Numbered from the stretch's first letter, positions 1 to 9,545 are shown. The stretch: DNA of 64,000 bases from Flavobacteriaceae bacterium MAR_2009_75 (GCA_002813285.1 PHTZ01000001.1:890501-954500), one strand, 5' to 3'. Made by a program: numbers and translations. The notes: a model not told the origin generated them from the sequence alone.

Positions 1-364
1 CTAAACGAATAATAGCCCCGCCCATAACCATACTTACTACTCTTTCAGGATAGCTTTCCGCTATATTCCGAATAAGAACAGTACCCAGAGAAATACCAAT
101 AAAATGAGATTTTTCAATTTGAAGATGGTCTACAACTTCTATGATATCCTCGGTCACATAATCGAAGGTATATTTATCGTTAAAGGCATCTTTTAGACCC
201 GGTTTAGAACTACCATGCCCTCTCAAATCAAGCAATAAAACATTAAAGTGATTTCTGAACTCACGTACTTGTTTGTACCAAATGGAAGAGCTACCTCCTG
301 CGCCATGCACAAAGGTGACCCAAACGGACGATTTCCGGTGCGGATATGTAATGTAATTAAGCAA
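1..364 (-). CDS. alpha/beta hydrolase, C-terminus cut by the window edge
   Basis: About 121 residues are visible. The N-terminal part reads as an alpha/beta-hydrolase: an HGAGG oxyanion-hole motif near residue 20, a DLRGHG strand-turn near residue 46, and the nucleophile elbow GISLG near residue 92. The upstream in-frame stop (TAA) allows no ATG. I therefore place the start at a TTG giving MLNYITYPH, which fits how such proteins usually begin. The substrate cannot be told; esterase, peptidase or haloperoxidase-like activity are all possible. The acid and histidine of the triad lie beyond the window edge. Confidence 0.8.
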   Translation of the reverse strand, partial: MLNYITYPHRKSSVWVTFVHGAGGSSSIWYKQVREFRNHFNVLLLDLRGHGSSKPGLKDAFNDKYTFDYVTEDIIEVVDHLQIEKSHFIGISLGTVLIRNIAESYPERVVSMVMGGAIIRL

Positions 365-701
365 AGTGTTCTCTCGATATTTCCGATTAGGAAACTTTGC
401 AATGTATTAAAACTTTTGATTCAAAAGAGGTTAGAGCTGATAAAATTTCACTTTCACTATTAAATCAAAAATTTTGAAAGAGTTTCTGTCTTAGTGGGTT
501 GTCATCTGTTTCCAACACCCTTTTTTTTTCCAAAAACCTCTCAATTTCATTTTGATAGTAGATTTTAACAAAGAGAAATTATTAACACTATCTTAATATG
601 ATTCATAAGTAAACCAGCATTCAATTGTTAAATAAACATCAATTGAACCGAATTTTATCCCAATATGACGAATAACAAAATCCAAATGCAGATTTGCTGC
701 G
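365..701. other. intergenic region without a recognisable gene
   Basis: This AT-rich stretch separates the leftward hydrolase from a rightward small gene. I see no ORF with coding character on either strand, and no hairpin with a T-run. It presumably carries the two divergent promoters. Confidence 0.5.
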
Positions 702-709
702 TATATTTG
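702..709 (+). promoter_or_regulatory. -7 promoter element candidate (TATATTTG)
   Basis: TATATTTG matches the Bacteroidota -7 consensus TAnnTTTG and lies 20 nt before the ATG at 730. No TTTG is found 19 nt further upstream, so only half of the promoter is supported. It favours the ATG at 730 over the upstream TTG at 694. Confidence 0.35.
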
Positions 710-729
710 GGAGAATCATACTATTAATC

Positions 730-927
730 ATGGAAAATCAATATTGTAAAGTAGGACAAGTCACCCCGATAGCAGCAAACAGAAATGCTATCAACGTGTT
801 AGAGCATCAGTACCAAATCTTCTTGGAAAAAGCTAGTAATTTGGAATATACAGATGCCAAACTTGTAGAGTTTTTTGAGCAGAAAGCACAGAAAATAAAA
901 AAAGTATTGGAAAATATGATGAAGTAA
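730..927 (+). CDS. small alpha-helical hypothetical protein
   Basis: This 65-residue protein is charged and predicted to be helical (about residues 20-60: LEHQYQIFLEKA, then EFFEQKAQKIKKVLENM). It has no signal peptide and no membrane segment. I chose the ATG over a TTG 36 nt upstream because a -7 element covers the region just after that TTG. The helical half faintly resembles the small Lacal_2735-type proteins of flavobacteria, but that match is weak and I assign no function. It converges on pyrF, and the two genes share a hairpin at their stop codons. Confidence 0.6.
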   Translation: MENQYCKVGQVTPIAANRNAINVLEHQYQIFLEKASNLEYTDAKLVEFFEQKAQKIKKVLENMMK

Positions 928-940
928 AGATTACTTCATC
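918..940. terminator. bidirectional hairpin between small gene and pyrF
   Basis: A perfect 10-bp inverted repeat (GATGAAGTAA / TTACTTCATC) has a 3-nt loop and is followed by TTTT on the + strand. It includes the stop codons of both convergent genes. Confidence 0.6.
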
Positions 941-1752
941 TTTTCTAATATTACCGCCATTTGATTTTGCATCTTCTCGGCCTCTTTTGTTGCGGCCTCT
1001 GCAAAATCTTTTTCTTTTGAAGCATAAATAATTCCCCTTGAAGAATTGATTAGCAATCCCACTTGGCTGTTAATTCCATAGCGGCATACTACTTCTAGAT
1101 TGCCCCCTTGTGCCCCGACACCCGGTACCAATAAAAAATTATCTGGCACAATTTGTCTAATTTCTTTTAAGAACTCAGCCTTTGTAGCGCCGACCACATA
1201 CATTAAATTTTCAGAATTCTTATACTCTTTTGAAGTCTGGAGAACCTTCTTATAAAGCTCGTGACCTTTAACTTTTAACGTTTGAAAATCAAAGGCTCCC
1301 TTATTTGAGGTCAGCGCCAAAAGAATAGTATGTTTGCCTTCAAATTCTAAGAAAGGTTCAACTGAATCTCTTCCCATGTAAGGTGCAATTGTCAATGAAT
1401 CGAAATTCAAAGTCTCAAAAAATGCCTTTGCATATCGTGTAGAAGTATTACCGATATCACCTCGCTTGGCATCGGCTATCGTAAATATCTCAGGGTAATT
1501 TGTGTTTAGATAGGCTATTGTCTTTTCTAAAGATTTCCAGCCGTTGATTCCGTAAGCTTCATAAAAAGCAACATTGGGTTTATAGGCTACGCATAAGTGG
1601 TGGGTAGCATCAATAATCGCTTTGTTAAAAGAAAAAAGAGGGTCTTCTTCTTCTAAAAGAAAAGCAGGTATTTTTTCGAGATCAGTATCTAAACCGATGC
1701 AGAGAAAAGATTGTTTTTTATGTATTTGGTCAACTAGTTGCTGAGTGGTCAC
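931..1752 (-). CDS. pyrF: orotidine 5'-phosphate decarboxylase
   Basis: Converts OMP to UMP in the last step of pyrimidine synthesis, in the cytoplasm. At 273 residues it matches the longer type-2 PyrF family. The catalytic DxKxxD motif is present as DAKRGD (Asp94, Lys96, Asp99). The phosphate-binding end is seen in VPGVGAQGG and in the later SSRGIIYA segment. It lies 41 nt downstream of prfA on the same strand, so the two are probably cotranscribed. The start MTTQQLVDQ is the only good ATG. Confidence 0.95.
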   Translation of the reverse strand: MTTQQLVDQIHKKQSFLCIGLDTDLEKIPAFLLEEEDPLFSFNKAIIDATHHLCVAYKPNVAFYEAYGINGWKSLEKTIAYLNTNYPEIFTIADAKRGDIGNTSTRYAKAFFETLNFDSLTIAPYMGRDSVEPFLEFEGKHTILLALTSNKGAFDFQTLKVKGHELYKKVLQTSKEYKNSENLMYVVGATKAEFLKEIRQIVPDNFLLVPGVGAQGGNLEVVCRYGINSQVGLLINSSRGIIYASKEKDFAEAATKEAEKMQNQMAVILEKMK

Positions 1753-1793
1753 TATGGTTGCTTAAATGTTATACTATGAAGAGATATTTATAC

Positions 1794-2870
1794 CTAAAAA
1801 GTTTCAGAAGCCTCTCGAAGTTTTTCGGTGTTCTCTACTAGGCTTAACTCATCGATAATTTTCTGTACATCGCCATCGATGATATTTTGAAGGTCGTACA
1901 ATGTAAGACCTATTCTATGGTCGGTAACCCGACCCTGCGGATAGTTATAAGTTCTAATTTTTGCAGAACGGTCGCCACTGCTTACCTGTGAATTTCTCTT
2001 GGCAGCATCTTCTTCCTGTTTTTTGGCAAGTTCTAAATCGTACAATCTTGAACGCAATACCCTAAAGGCTTTTTCTTTGTTCTTGTGCTGTGATTTCTGA
2101 TCTTGACATTGAGCCACCAAACCAGTCGGAACGTGGGTTAATCGTACTGCGGAATAGGTAGTGTTCACTGATTGACCACCAGGGCCAGACGAGCAGAAGT
2201 AATCTATACGAACATCTTTCGGATCAATTTGAACATCAAAATCTTCAGCCTCAGGAAGCACCATTACCGTAGCCGCACTAGTATGCACCCTACCTTGGGT
2301 CTCGGTCTGAGGTACACGCTGTACTCGGTGTACACCGGCCTCAAATTTAAGAGTACCATAGACGTCTTTTCCAGATACCTCGAACTGTATTTCTTTATAA
2401 CCACCACTGGTACCTTCACTCAAATCGATTACATTGGTTTTCCAACCTTTAGACTCGCAATATTTGGTGTACATTCTGAAAAGATCACCAGCAAAAATAC
2501 TGGCCTCGTCTCCACCGGTACCTGCCCTGATTTCAACCACCACATCTTTAGCATCTTCGGGGTCTTTTGGTATAAGCATAAATTTAATTTCCTCTTCTAA
2601 AAGAGGCAAACGCTCCTTGGCCTCGTCCATTTGCATTTTGGCCATTTCAACCATCTCTGGATCACTGCCATCACCTATAATTTCTTCTGCCTCATTAATA
2701 TTGTCGGTCAACTGAATATATTCATCACGTTTAACTACAAGATCTTTTAAGTCTGAATACTCTTTTGTCAGCTCAACATAACGCTTCTGATCGGATATTA
2801 TATCCGGTTGTATAATAAGGTCTGACACCTCATCAAAACGTTGCTTAACAATATTTAATTTATCAATCAT
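1794..2870 (-). CDS. prfA: peptide chain release factor 1
   Basis: Recognises UAA and UAG stop codons and triggers peptidyl-tRNA hydrolysis on the ribosome. At 358 residues it is full length. The catalytic GGQ loop is at residues 231-233 ([10 protein letters not shown]). The codon-recognition tripeptide is PQT at 187-189, the RF1 type (PxT) rather than the SPF of RF2. The N-terminal coiled-coil domain runs to about residue 100. It heads a likely prfA-pyrF unit. Confidence 0.97.
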   Translation of the reverse strand: MIDKLNIVKQRFDEVSDLIIQPDIISDQKRYVELTKEYSDLKDLVVKRDEYIQLTDNINEAEEIIGDGSDPEMVEMAKMQMDEAKERLPLLEEEIKFMLIPKDPEDAKDVVVEIRAGTGGDEASIFAGDLFRMYTKYCESKGWKTNVIDLSEGTSGGYKEIQFEVSGKDVYGTLKFEAGVHRVQRVPQTETQGRVHTSAATVMVLPEAEDFDVQIDPKDVRIDYFCSSGPGGQSVNTTYSAVRLTHVPTGLVAQCQDQKSQHKNKEKAFRVLRSRLYDLELAKKQEEDAAKRNSQVSSGDRSAKIRTYNYPQGRVTDHRIGLTLYDLQNIIDGDVQKIIDELSLVENTEKLREASETF

Positions 2871-3072
2871 ATACTTACCCTCAGTTGAACTGCGAATTTA
2901 CGATAAATTTGTACATTTATTATTATTCAAAAATCACTCCTGCATCACATTTTCATTTAAAACATATCGAATAGTCTTTTATTTTTACCAAACATTTCTT
3001 TTGACATCTTTTTGTATTACAGCCATACAGTATGTTCTTCTGAAATCATTATATCAGTCTGGTATTCTCATC

Positions 3073-3258
3073 ATGTTACTTTTAGCCAAATTGGTTTTCT
3101 TTGCGGCACTGTTTTTATTCTATTTGAATGCAAGTGCACAACGAAAATTGATTTTCTATGAAAATTTCGGGCTTAGTAGTTTAAAACTATTCTCAATATC
3201 ATTTATTTACGACGCTTTCTTCACATTTCTCATCTTTCTAATTCTTGAATTATTTTGA
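3073..3258 (+). CDS. small membrane protein coupled to ABC ATPase
   Basis: A protein of about 61 residues with two hydrophobic segments, one near residues 2-20 and one near 40-60, separated by a short polar stretch (NASAQRKLIFYENFG). An upstream TTG at 3001 would add 24 residues; I prefer the ATG (MLLLAKLVFF) because the protein then begins directly with the membrane segment. Its stop codon overlaps the TTG start of the ABC ATPase, which implies translational coupling. It could be a reduced permease subunit of that ATPase. No family is recognised. Confidence 0.6.
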   Translation: MLLLAKLVFFAALFLFYLNASAQRKLIFYENFGLSSLKLFSISFIYDAFFTFLIFLILELF

Positions 3259-3920
3259 TACTTGAAATCGATAATGTTGAACTTAGCTTTACAGGAAGGC
3301 ACATTTTACAAGGTGTTTATCTAAAAAGTGAAACAGGTAAAGTAACTGGCGTTTTAGGAAGAAACGGCTGTGGTAAGTCATCTTTGTTAGCCATACTGTT
3401 CGGTTCTATAGATGCTAAATACTCTAATATTCGTATAAATGGCAAAGATCAAAATAAGAAACTCTATGCTACTGGTTTAGCTAGCTATCTACCTCAACAT
3501 CGCCTGCTCCCAAAACGAATAAAATTAAATAAGGCTTTTAATTTTTTCAGTGTAAACTGGGAAAGTTTTATTGCTGAATTTCCGTCCTTAAGTTTGAATA
3601 GGACATCGATTACCTCGGACCTTTCTTCAGGAGAACTTCGGTTAATCGAAACCTATCTAGTATTAATGTCTAAACAACATATTATTTTATTGGATGAGCC
3701 TTTTTCATATATAGCCCCTATTTACGTAAACACAATCAAGGAACTGATTCAAAAGTTAAAGCACAAGAAAATTATAATAATTACAGATCATTTTTGTAAG
3801 GATATATTTGATTTAAGCGAAGAAGTATATTTCATTAAGAATGGTTCAACCAAACTTGTGCAGACCATAAAAGACTTTGAACACGAAGGATATTTACCCA
3901 CGAACCCATATATGAGCTAA
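3255..3920 (+). CDS. ABC transporter ATP-binding protein
   Basis: A single ABC domain of 221 residues. Walker A is GRNGCGKSS (35-43), the signature is the short form LSSGE (123-127), Walker B is IILLDEP (143-149) and the switch histidine is His179 (ITDH). It starts at TTG within the stop of the preceding membrane protein, in a TTGA overlap. No large permease follows; the next gene is convergent. The partner is therefore either the 61-residue membrane protein or encoded elsewhere. The substrate is unknown. Confidence 0.85.
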   Translation: MILEIDNVELSFTGRHILQGVYLKSETGKVTGVLGRNGCGKSSLLAILFGSIDAKYSNIRINGKDQNKKLYATGLASYLPQHRLLPKRIKLNKAFNFFSVNWESFIAEFPSLSLNRTSITSDLSSGELRLIETYLVLMSKQHIILLDEPFSYIAPIYVNTIKELIQKLKHKKIIIITDHFCKDIFDLSEEVYFIKNGSTKLVQTIKDFEHEGYLPTNPYMS

Positions 3921-3945
3921 TTAGATAAAAGTATTCTCTACTAGA

Positions 3946-4941
3946 CTAAGGATTTTCTTCTAAGGGAACACCACTACTCTTGTGAACATTATTGTCATTG
4001 TCTACAAGAACCACTTCTATACCTCCGAGTTGATTGATCAAATCTAAACCATCATCTTTACCTAAAATGAACACAGCGGTCGCCAAAGCATCGCAAGTCT
4101 CGGCACTTTTAGCGAAAATCGAGACACTATTCACCCCAGTGGTCGGGTAGCCTGTTCTGGGGTCGATAATATGGGAGTATTTGACCCCTTCAAAAACGAT
4201 ATGTTTTTCATAATTGCCAGAGGTAGCAACGGAAGATTCCACTATTTTCAACCAAGAAAAAATTCTCTCTTTACTCAACGGGTTTGCTATACCGATCACC
4301 CACTTTTCACCATTAGCCTTAGTTCCCCAAGTTGTGAGGTCTCCTGCGGCATTTATAATTCCCCCAACTACTTGTTTAGAAACCAATAATTCTTTAGCCT
4401 TATCGGCAGCATACCCTTTACCGATTGCACCGAAAGAAATTTTCATCCCTTTTTTAGCCAGAAAAACGCTTTGATCATTCTCATTTAAGACAATATTTCT
4501 ATAACCTACTTTTGAAATTGAGCTTTCAATTTCAGATTCATTGGGCATAACCTTCATCGACCCATCGAACTTCCAAACACCATCTAATGAAGCATATGAA
4601 ATATCAAAGGCCCCATCGGTCAACTCTGAAATCTGTATTGAACGTTCAATCAAACTGAACAGTTCTGAACTAACAACTACAGGTTTTACACCCGCATTTT
4701 TATTTATAAGAGAAGTTTCGGAGTCGGGATCCCAAGCAGATATCAGCTTTTCTATCCGCTTTATTTCTGCGGTAGCCTCATCAATATTAATATAACCAAT
4801 ATCTTCGTTATTTGCGACCACAGTGATATCAAAACGACTACCCATAAGTTCTAATGCCTTATGCACGGTAACCATTTGATCAACTTGAGACCAACTACTA
4901 CAGCTGATAAAAATAATTATTATGACTAACCAAGACCTCAA
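3946..4941 (-). CDS. apbE: FAD:protein FMN transferase (ApbE family)
   Basis: Transfers FMN from FAD to a Thr/Ser of a target flavoprotein outside the cytoplasm. At 331 residues it is typical for ApbE. The N-terminus is a signal peptide with a lipobox-like IFISC (Cys14), so it is probably a lipoprotein. Family motifs are FGAIGKGYAAD (170-180) and HIIDPRTGYP (257-266), with the metal-binding Asp284 (CDALATA). The start overlaps the stop of the thioredoxin-like gene by 4 nt. No FMN-binding-domain target or Rnf/Nqr gene is nearby, so its substrate is not evident. Confidence 0.93.
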   Translation of the reverse strand: MRSWLVIIIIFISCSSWSQVDQMVTVHKALELMGSRFDITVVANNEDIGYINIDEATAEIKRIEKLISAWDPDSETSLINKNAGVKPVVVSSELFSLIERSIQISELTDGAFDISYASLDGVWKFDGSMKVMPNESEIESSISKVGYRNIVLNENDQSVFLAKKGMKISFGAIGKGYAADKAKELLVSKQVVGGIINAAGDLTTWGTKANGEKWVIGIANPLSKERIFSWLKIVESSVATSGNYEKHIVFEGVKYSHIIDPRTGYPTTGVNSVSIFAKSAETCDALATAVFILGKDDGLDLINQLGGIEVVLVDNDNNVHKSSGVPLEENP

Positions 4942-5372
4942 TTGATAAATGCATTTAATTTCGATAAATATTCTTCGGGGGTACTATTTGCATAACCGGT
5001 TCTACCTAAAACCTCTTCTTTGGCATCGAGTATAATTACTAATGGAAAATAACCTTTAGGATTATATTTCTCGGCTAACTTTTCATTCTGAACTTGTAAC
5101 TCAGCAGATAGTCTATTTGTTTTTTTTCTAGGAAAATCAGCTTTATAAAGCACATAACTCGCTTTTGCGTAAGTTTTAAACTCTTCAGATTGCCATATTT
5201 TCTTGTCAAGCTTGATACATGGCGCGCACCAATCGGAACCCGAAAACACCAATATCAAAGGTTTGCTTTGCTCTTTCGATTTTGCATTGGCATCACTATA
5301 AGTCTCCTCCCAATTTTGGGAAAAAACGGAAGTACAGATCAACAAGGTAAAAACTAAAAATGAGTATCTCAT
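4938..5372 (-). CDS. exported thioredoxin-like protein (CAPC)
   Basis: A 144-residue protein with a signal peptide (MRYSFLVFTLLICTSVFS) and a thioredoxin fold. The redox motif is WCAPC (Cys49, Cys52), preceded by LVFSGSD. I chose the second ATG because the first, at 5396, would put eight polar residues before the signal peptide. It lies between a Rieske lipoprotein and ApbE, with an ATGA-type overlap to apbE. It probably acts as a periplasmic thiol-disulfide reductant or oxidase, perhaps for a partner of the Rieske protein. Confidence 0.85.
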   Translation of the reverse strand: MRYSFLVFTLLICTSVFSQNWEETYSDANAKSKEQSKPLILVFSGSDWCAPCIKLDKKIWQSEEFKTYAKASYVLYKADFPRKKTNRLSAELQVQNEKLAEKYNPKGYFPLVIILDAKEEVLGRTGYANSTPEEYLSKLNAFIN

Positions 5373-5401
5373 GACTTCAGTTATAGTCAAAACCATGCCA
5401 T

Positions 5402-5848
5402 TTATTCAAAAACACGTAAAATGCTCTCGGAAAGTTCTATATTAAATACCTTTAACGGCCGTGCAGGGCTACCATCTACTTGATTGATAGGCGAGCCGTC
5501 TTGTTCAAATTGAGAACCGTGAACATCACAATAAAAAATGCCGCCGTTCTGAGATACAAATCTTACCTCATCATAGCCCTGATGACTACAGACCTGACTT
5601 GCTGCGACATATTCACCGTCTAGATTTTTTGCTACAACCACATCGTTTTTCAAAACGTACCCTCCTTCGTTCATCAAACTGGCATTAGCTGAATCGTTTA
5701 AGTCTAAAGTAAAATCGACTCCTGTAGGCACTTCTTTATCACCACCATCATCTGTGGCATCATCTTTTGAACACCCGTGAAGGCAGGGAAAAGAAACTGC
5801 AAATGCAGCAGCAGCTCCCATACTTCTCAAAAACTGTTTTCTTTCCAT
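5402..5848 (-). CDS. Rieske [2Fe-2S] lipoprotein
   Basis: A 148-residue protein with cluster motifs CSH (Cys87, His89) and CDVH (Cys107, His110), that is CxH-17-CxxH. The N-terminus has a basic MERKQFLRSM start, an alanine-rich core and the lipobox-like LHGC (Cys26), so it is probably lipid-anchored. The start is Tat-like but lacks the twin arginine. An Asp-rich linker follows. It is the first of three closely packed genes with the thioredoxin-like protein and apbE. It is not next to cytochrome bc1 genes, so it is more likely a stand-alone ferredoxin-like electron carrier. Confidence 0.9.
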   Translation of the reverse strand: MERKQFLRSMGAAAAFAVSFPCLHGCSKDDATDDGGDKEVPTGVDFTLDLNDSANASLMNEGGYVLKNDVVVAKNLDGEYVAASQVCSHQGYDEVRFVSQNGGIFYCDVHGSQFEQDGSPINQVDGSPARPLKVFNIELSESILRVFE

Positions 5849-5903
5849 AGCAATACAGATTGGTTATGTTATAAAAACGTAGTATTTGAAGTAATCGTAT
5901 GTA

Positions 5904-7085
5904 CTAATAAGCAAAGGTGCCGTACTCGCTTTTGATGGTCAAAGATTTACCTTCTCCCGATTCAACCCGACCTATAATTTTGGCATCAACTTTAAAGCTC
6001 TTTGAAATTCGGATTAAATCCTCGGCTGTACTTTCATCGGTATAAATCTCTAATCGATGTCCGCAATTAAAAACTTGGTACATTTCTTTCCAATCTGTAT
6101 TAGACTGCTTTTGAATCATCTTGAACAAGGGGGGCACTTCAAAAAGATTGTCTTTAACGACATGCAAGCCATCACCTATAAAATGAAGTATTTTTGTTTG
6201 CGCACCTCCACTACAGTGCACCATACCATTGATTTCTTTAGAGGAGTATCTTTCAAGAATTTTCTTGACTATCGGAGCATAAGTTCTGGTAGGAGAAAGC
6301 ACCAGTTTACCTGCATCTATAGCGACATCTTCAATGGCATCGGTCAATTTCACCGTACCAGAATACACCAAGTCATCAGGCACTGAGGCATCAAAACTTT
6401 CAGGATATTTTTCTGCAAGATATTTTGAAAAAACATCGTGTCTTGCGGAAGTAAGTCCGTTACTACCCATACCACCATTATATTCAGTCTCATAACTTGC
6501 CTGGCCATATGATGCAAAACCGACAATCACATTTCCGGGGCGAATATTCGCATTATCGATAACCTCACTTTTCTTCATTCGTGCCGTCACCGTCGAGTCA
6601 ACAATAATGGTACGTACCAGGTCACCTACATCTGCAGTTTCACCACCTGTAGAATGAATAGTAATACCATGCCTGGCCAAATCATCAATTAGTTCTTCAG
6701 TACCATTGATAATGGCTGAAATAACCTCTCCAGGAATCAAATTTTTATTTCGCCCAATGGTTGAAGAAAGCATAATATGATCGGTAGCCCCTACACATAT
6801 TAAATCGTCGATATTCATTATTAAGGCATCTTGCGCGATACCTTTCCAGACAGAAAGGTCACCGGTCTCTTTCCAATACATATAAGCTAATGAAGACTTG
6901 GTACCGGCCCCATCGGCATGCATGACCAAACAGTAATCTGGATCGTTCGTCAAATAGTCGGGCACTATTTTACAAAAGGCTTTGGGAAAAAGGCCTTTAT
7001 CAATATTTTTAATGGCATTATGAACATCTTCTTTAGAAGCAGAAACGCCTCTTTTACTGTATCTCTCGCTGGTTGACGAACTCAT
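5904..7085 (-). CDS. AIR synthase-related protein (PurM-like)
   Basis: A 393-residue member of the PurM/AIR-synthase ATP-binding superfamily. The nucleotide-binding segment HADGAGTKS is at 56-64, with further conserved runs (GIAQDALIMNIDD, IHSTGGETADVGD, VGFASYGQ). In Bacteroidota this long form is usually annotated as phosphoribosylformylglycinamidine cyclo-ligase, the fifth step of purine synthesis. It is longer than the classical enzyme of about 345 residues. I regard purM function as likely but not proven by sequence reading. No other pur gene is in the window. Confidence 0.8.
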   Translation of the reverse strand: MSSSTSERYSKRGVSASKEDVHNAIKNIDKGLFPKAFCKIVPDYLTNDPDYCLVMHADGAGTKSSLAYMYWKETGDLSVWKGIAQDALIMNIDDLICVGATDHIMLSSTIGRNKNLIPGEVISAIINGTEELIDDLARHGITIHSTGGETADVGDLVRTIIVDSTVTARMKKSEVIDNANIRPGNVIVGFASYGQASYETEYNGGMGSNGLTSARHDVFSKYLAEKYPESFDASVPDDLVYSGTVKLTDAIEDVAIDAGKLVLSPTRTYAPIVKKILERYSSKEINGMVHCSGGAQTKILHFIGDGLHVVKDNLFEVPPLFKMIQKQSNTDWKEMYQVFNCGHRLEIYTDESTAEDLIRISKSFKVDAKIIGRVESGEGKSLTIKSEYGTFAY

Positions 7086-7189
7086 GTTTCTTAATGGTTT
7101 GTCGCAAAAATAAGGTATTCAATTCATAAAGCTCACCTCATTGAGCAAACTTTATACAGGCACACAACATCTGAAAAAAGACTTCTTAA

Positions 7190-9376
7190 TTATTTGATAA
7201 AGAGAATTTCTCTATACTTCGTCAAAGGCCACAAACGATCATCGACCAACGTTTCTAACCTATCACAATATTCACGTATATCGTCGAAATACGGCTTTAC
7301 GTTATCACAGAAAGCTATAGCTTTCTTATAGGTGTCAGTTTGTTTTTCAGCTTTGGTACTTGCGGTAGACATTGCATCTGTTTTCTTTTTCAACTCTACA
7401 ATATTTTCACCGATTTGTTCGATAATACTTGATGTGGCATCGGAAAGACTGGTATGGGCCGCCCCATAAATTTCTTTTAAACCCAATACATTTTTTATTA
7501 ATAAACTTTGATACTCGACCGCTACAGGAATAATCTGATTGTAAACAAGCTCACTTAATACTCTGCCTTCTATCTGAAGGTGCATGATATACGTTTCCAA
7601 TTCGACCTCTTGCCTAGCTTTTATTTCCGTTTCACTAAGAACACCGGTAGCCTGAAAGAGAGCTAAACTTTCTTTCGATGTTAATATTTGTAGCGCCTGC
7701 GGCGTATTTTTATTATTGCTAAGTTTTCTACGTTTGGCCTCTTTCTCCCAAGTATCACTATAACCATCACCGTCAAATCTAATTCGCTTAGATGTCTTGA
7801 TGTACTCCCTTAGAACATTGAATACGGCTTCATCTTTTTTAAGGCTCTTCTTATCGATTAACGTATCTACCTCTTTCTTAAAATCTCTAAGCTGTTTAGC
7901 GACAATGGTATTAAGAATTGTCATAGGTTTGGCACAATTCGTTTTTGCCCCAACACCTCGCATTTCAAATTTGTTTCCGGTAAATGCAAAGGGTGAAGTT
8001 CTATTACGATCTGTATTGTCTAACAGTATTTCAGGAATCTTGCCTACGACGTTCAACTTAAGTTCCGTTTTTTCTTCTGGGGATAATTTCCCTTTGGTAA
8101 CCCCCTCCAACTCATCAAGAACATTACTTAATTGTGTGCCAATGAATATAGAAAAAATTGCGGGTGGTGCTTCATTTGCCCCTAACCTATGATCGTTACT
8201 CGCAGAAGCTATCGAAGCACGTAACAACTCTTCATAATTATCTACGGCCTTGATGGTATTAATAAAAAAGGTAAGGAACTGAAGGTTCTTCATGGGCGTT
8301 GAACCCGGACTCAATAAATTAACCCCCGTATCGGTAGTTAACGACCAGTTATTATGCTTGCCCGATCCATTGATGCCCGCAAATGGTTTTTCATGAAACA
8401 ACACCTTGAAGTTATGCTTGACGGCAATTTTTTCCATAACATCCATCAACAAGAGATTATGGTCTACCGCTAAATTCGCTTCTTCGAAAACCGGAGCCAA
8501 CTCAAACTGATTGGGCGCAACTTCATTATGCCTGGTTTTCACAGGAATACCCAAGAGCAAGCATTCTTTTTCCAAATCTTTCATAAAGGCTATTGCCCGA
8601 TTAGGTATGACACCAAAATAATGATCATCTAACTGCTGCCCTTTAGCAGCGGCGTTACCTATCAAAGTTCTTCCTGTAAGACTTATATCGGTTCGTGAAT
8701 TTGCCAATGCCCTATCTACCAAAAAATACTCCTGCTCCCAACCCAAGGTCGCATTAACTTTCGCGACATTCTTATCGAAATATTTTGCTACGCCCGTTGC
8801 CGCCTCATCTACTGCGTGCAAAGCTCGAAGCAATGGGGTTTTATTGTCTAAGGCCTCGCCGGTATATGATACGAATATTGTCGGTATACAGAGGGTCGCA
8901 CCATAGATAAAGGCAGGACTTGTTGGATCCCATGCCGTGTAACCCCTCGCTTCAAAAGTATTTCGAATGCCACCACTGGGAAAGCTTGAAGCATCTGGTT
9001 CTTGCTGAACCAATTGTGCACCACCAAACTTCTCTAAAGCCTGACCGCTCGGTAACAAATCAAAGAATGCATCGTGCTTTTCCGCAGTTGCTCCTGTCAG
9101 CGGTTGAAACCAATGGGTATAATGGGTAGCCCCCATTGAAATAGCCCAACCTTTCATCGCCTCGGCCACTTGATCTGCAACCTTACGATTGATTTTCGAA
9201 CCCGAAAAAATAGCATTTCGAACACTCTCCAAAGCGTCTTTGGTAAGACATTGCAGCATACGGTAATCATTAAAGACATGGGCCGCATAAAGATCTGAAC
9301 TTCTACTTATTGGGTTTACTTCTATCGGACTTCTTTTCTGACTCTCTGAAATGGCATCAAATCGTTGTCTTGACAT
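7190..9376 (-). CDS. glnN: glutamine synthetase type III
   Basis: ATP-dependent synthesis of glutamine from glutamate and ammonium. The length of 728 residues, with an N-terminal extension and a long helical C-terminal tail, marks the GSIII class typical of Bacteroidota. Catalytic-domain motifs include LGWEQEYFLVD, KTRHNEVAPNQFELAPVFE and HEKPFAGINGSGKHNNW. It is divergent from a type II glutamine synthetase gene across 215 bp, so the two share a control region. A TATTTTTG -7 element candidate precedes it. Confidence 0.97.
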   Translation of the reverse strand: MSRQRFDAISESQKRSPIEVNPISRSSDLYAAHVFNDYRMLQCLTKDALESVRNAIFSGSKINRKVADQVAEAMKGWAISMGATHYTHWFQPLTGATAEKHDAFFDLLPSGQALEKFGGAQLVQQEPDASSFPSGGIRNTFEARGYTAWDPTSPAFIYGATLCIPTIFVSYTGEALDNKTPLLRALHAVDEAATGVAKYFDKNVAKVNATLGWEQEYFLVDRALANSRTDISLTGRTLIGNAAAKGQQLDDHYFGVIPNRAIAFMKDLEKECLLLGIPVKTRHNEVAPNQFELAPVFEEANLAVDHNLLLMDVMEKIAVKHNFKVLFHEKPFAGINGSGKHNNWSLTTDTGVNLLSPGSTPMKNLQFLTFFINTIKAVDNYEELLRASIASASNDHRLGANEAPPAIFSIFIGTQLSNVLDELEGVTKGKLSPEEKTELKLNVVGKIPEILLDNTDRNRTSPFAFTGNKFEMRGVGAKTNCAKPMTILNTIVAKQLRDFKKEVDTLIDKKSLKKDEAVFNVLREYIKTSKRIRFDGDGYSDTWEKEAKRRKLSNNKNTPQALQILTSKESLALFQATGVLSETEIKARQEVELETYIMHLQIEGRVLSELVYNQIIPVAVEYQSLLIKNVLGLKEIYGAAHTSLSDATSSIIEQIGENIVELKKKTDAMSTASTKAEKQTDTYKKAIAFCDNVKPYFDDIREYCDRLETLVDDRLWPLTKYREILFIK

Positions 9377-9398
9377 GCTTCGGCGTTTATATTGGGCG

Positions 9399-9406
9399 CA
9401 AAAATA
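9399..9406 (-). promoter_or_regulatory. -7 element candidate for glnN
   Basis: TATTTTTG on the minus strand fits TAnnTTTG, 22 nt before the glnN start. There is no TTTG at the expected upstream distance, as expected for a promoter needing an activator. This reading is inferred. Confidence 0.35.
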
Positions 9407-9456
9407 GTGATTAAGGATTTAATAATAAAAGAAGTATTTAATCCATTTATTTCAAA

Positions 9457-9480
9457 ATACCCCCGTTAGAAAAGGGGTAT
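9457..9480. promoter_or_regulatory. inverted repeat between divergent glutamine synthetase genes
   Basis: ATACCCC and GGGGTAT are separated by 10 nt, in an otherwise AT-rich 215-bp divergent region. A related GGATATTTCCCCCC sequence follows at about 9502-9515. The location suggests an operator for a regulator of both GS genes, but no regulator gene is in the window. Confidence 0.35.
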
Positions 9481-9545
9481 CCTGAATTATATTCATTTTT
9501 TGGATATTTCCCCCCTGTAAAAATAGGATATCTCATCAAAAAACA

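Noticed and set aside
6057-6386. ORF of 109 codons on the + strand opposite the PurM-like gene
   Set aside because: It lies wholly inside a strong coding gene on the other strand and has no family resemblance, so it is a shadow.
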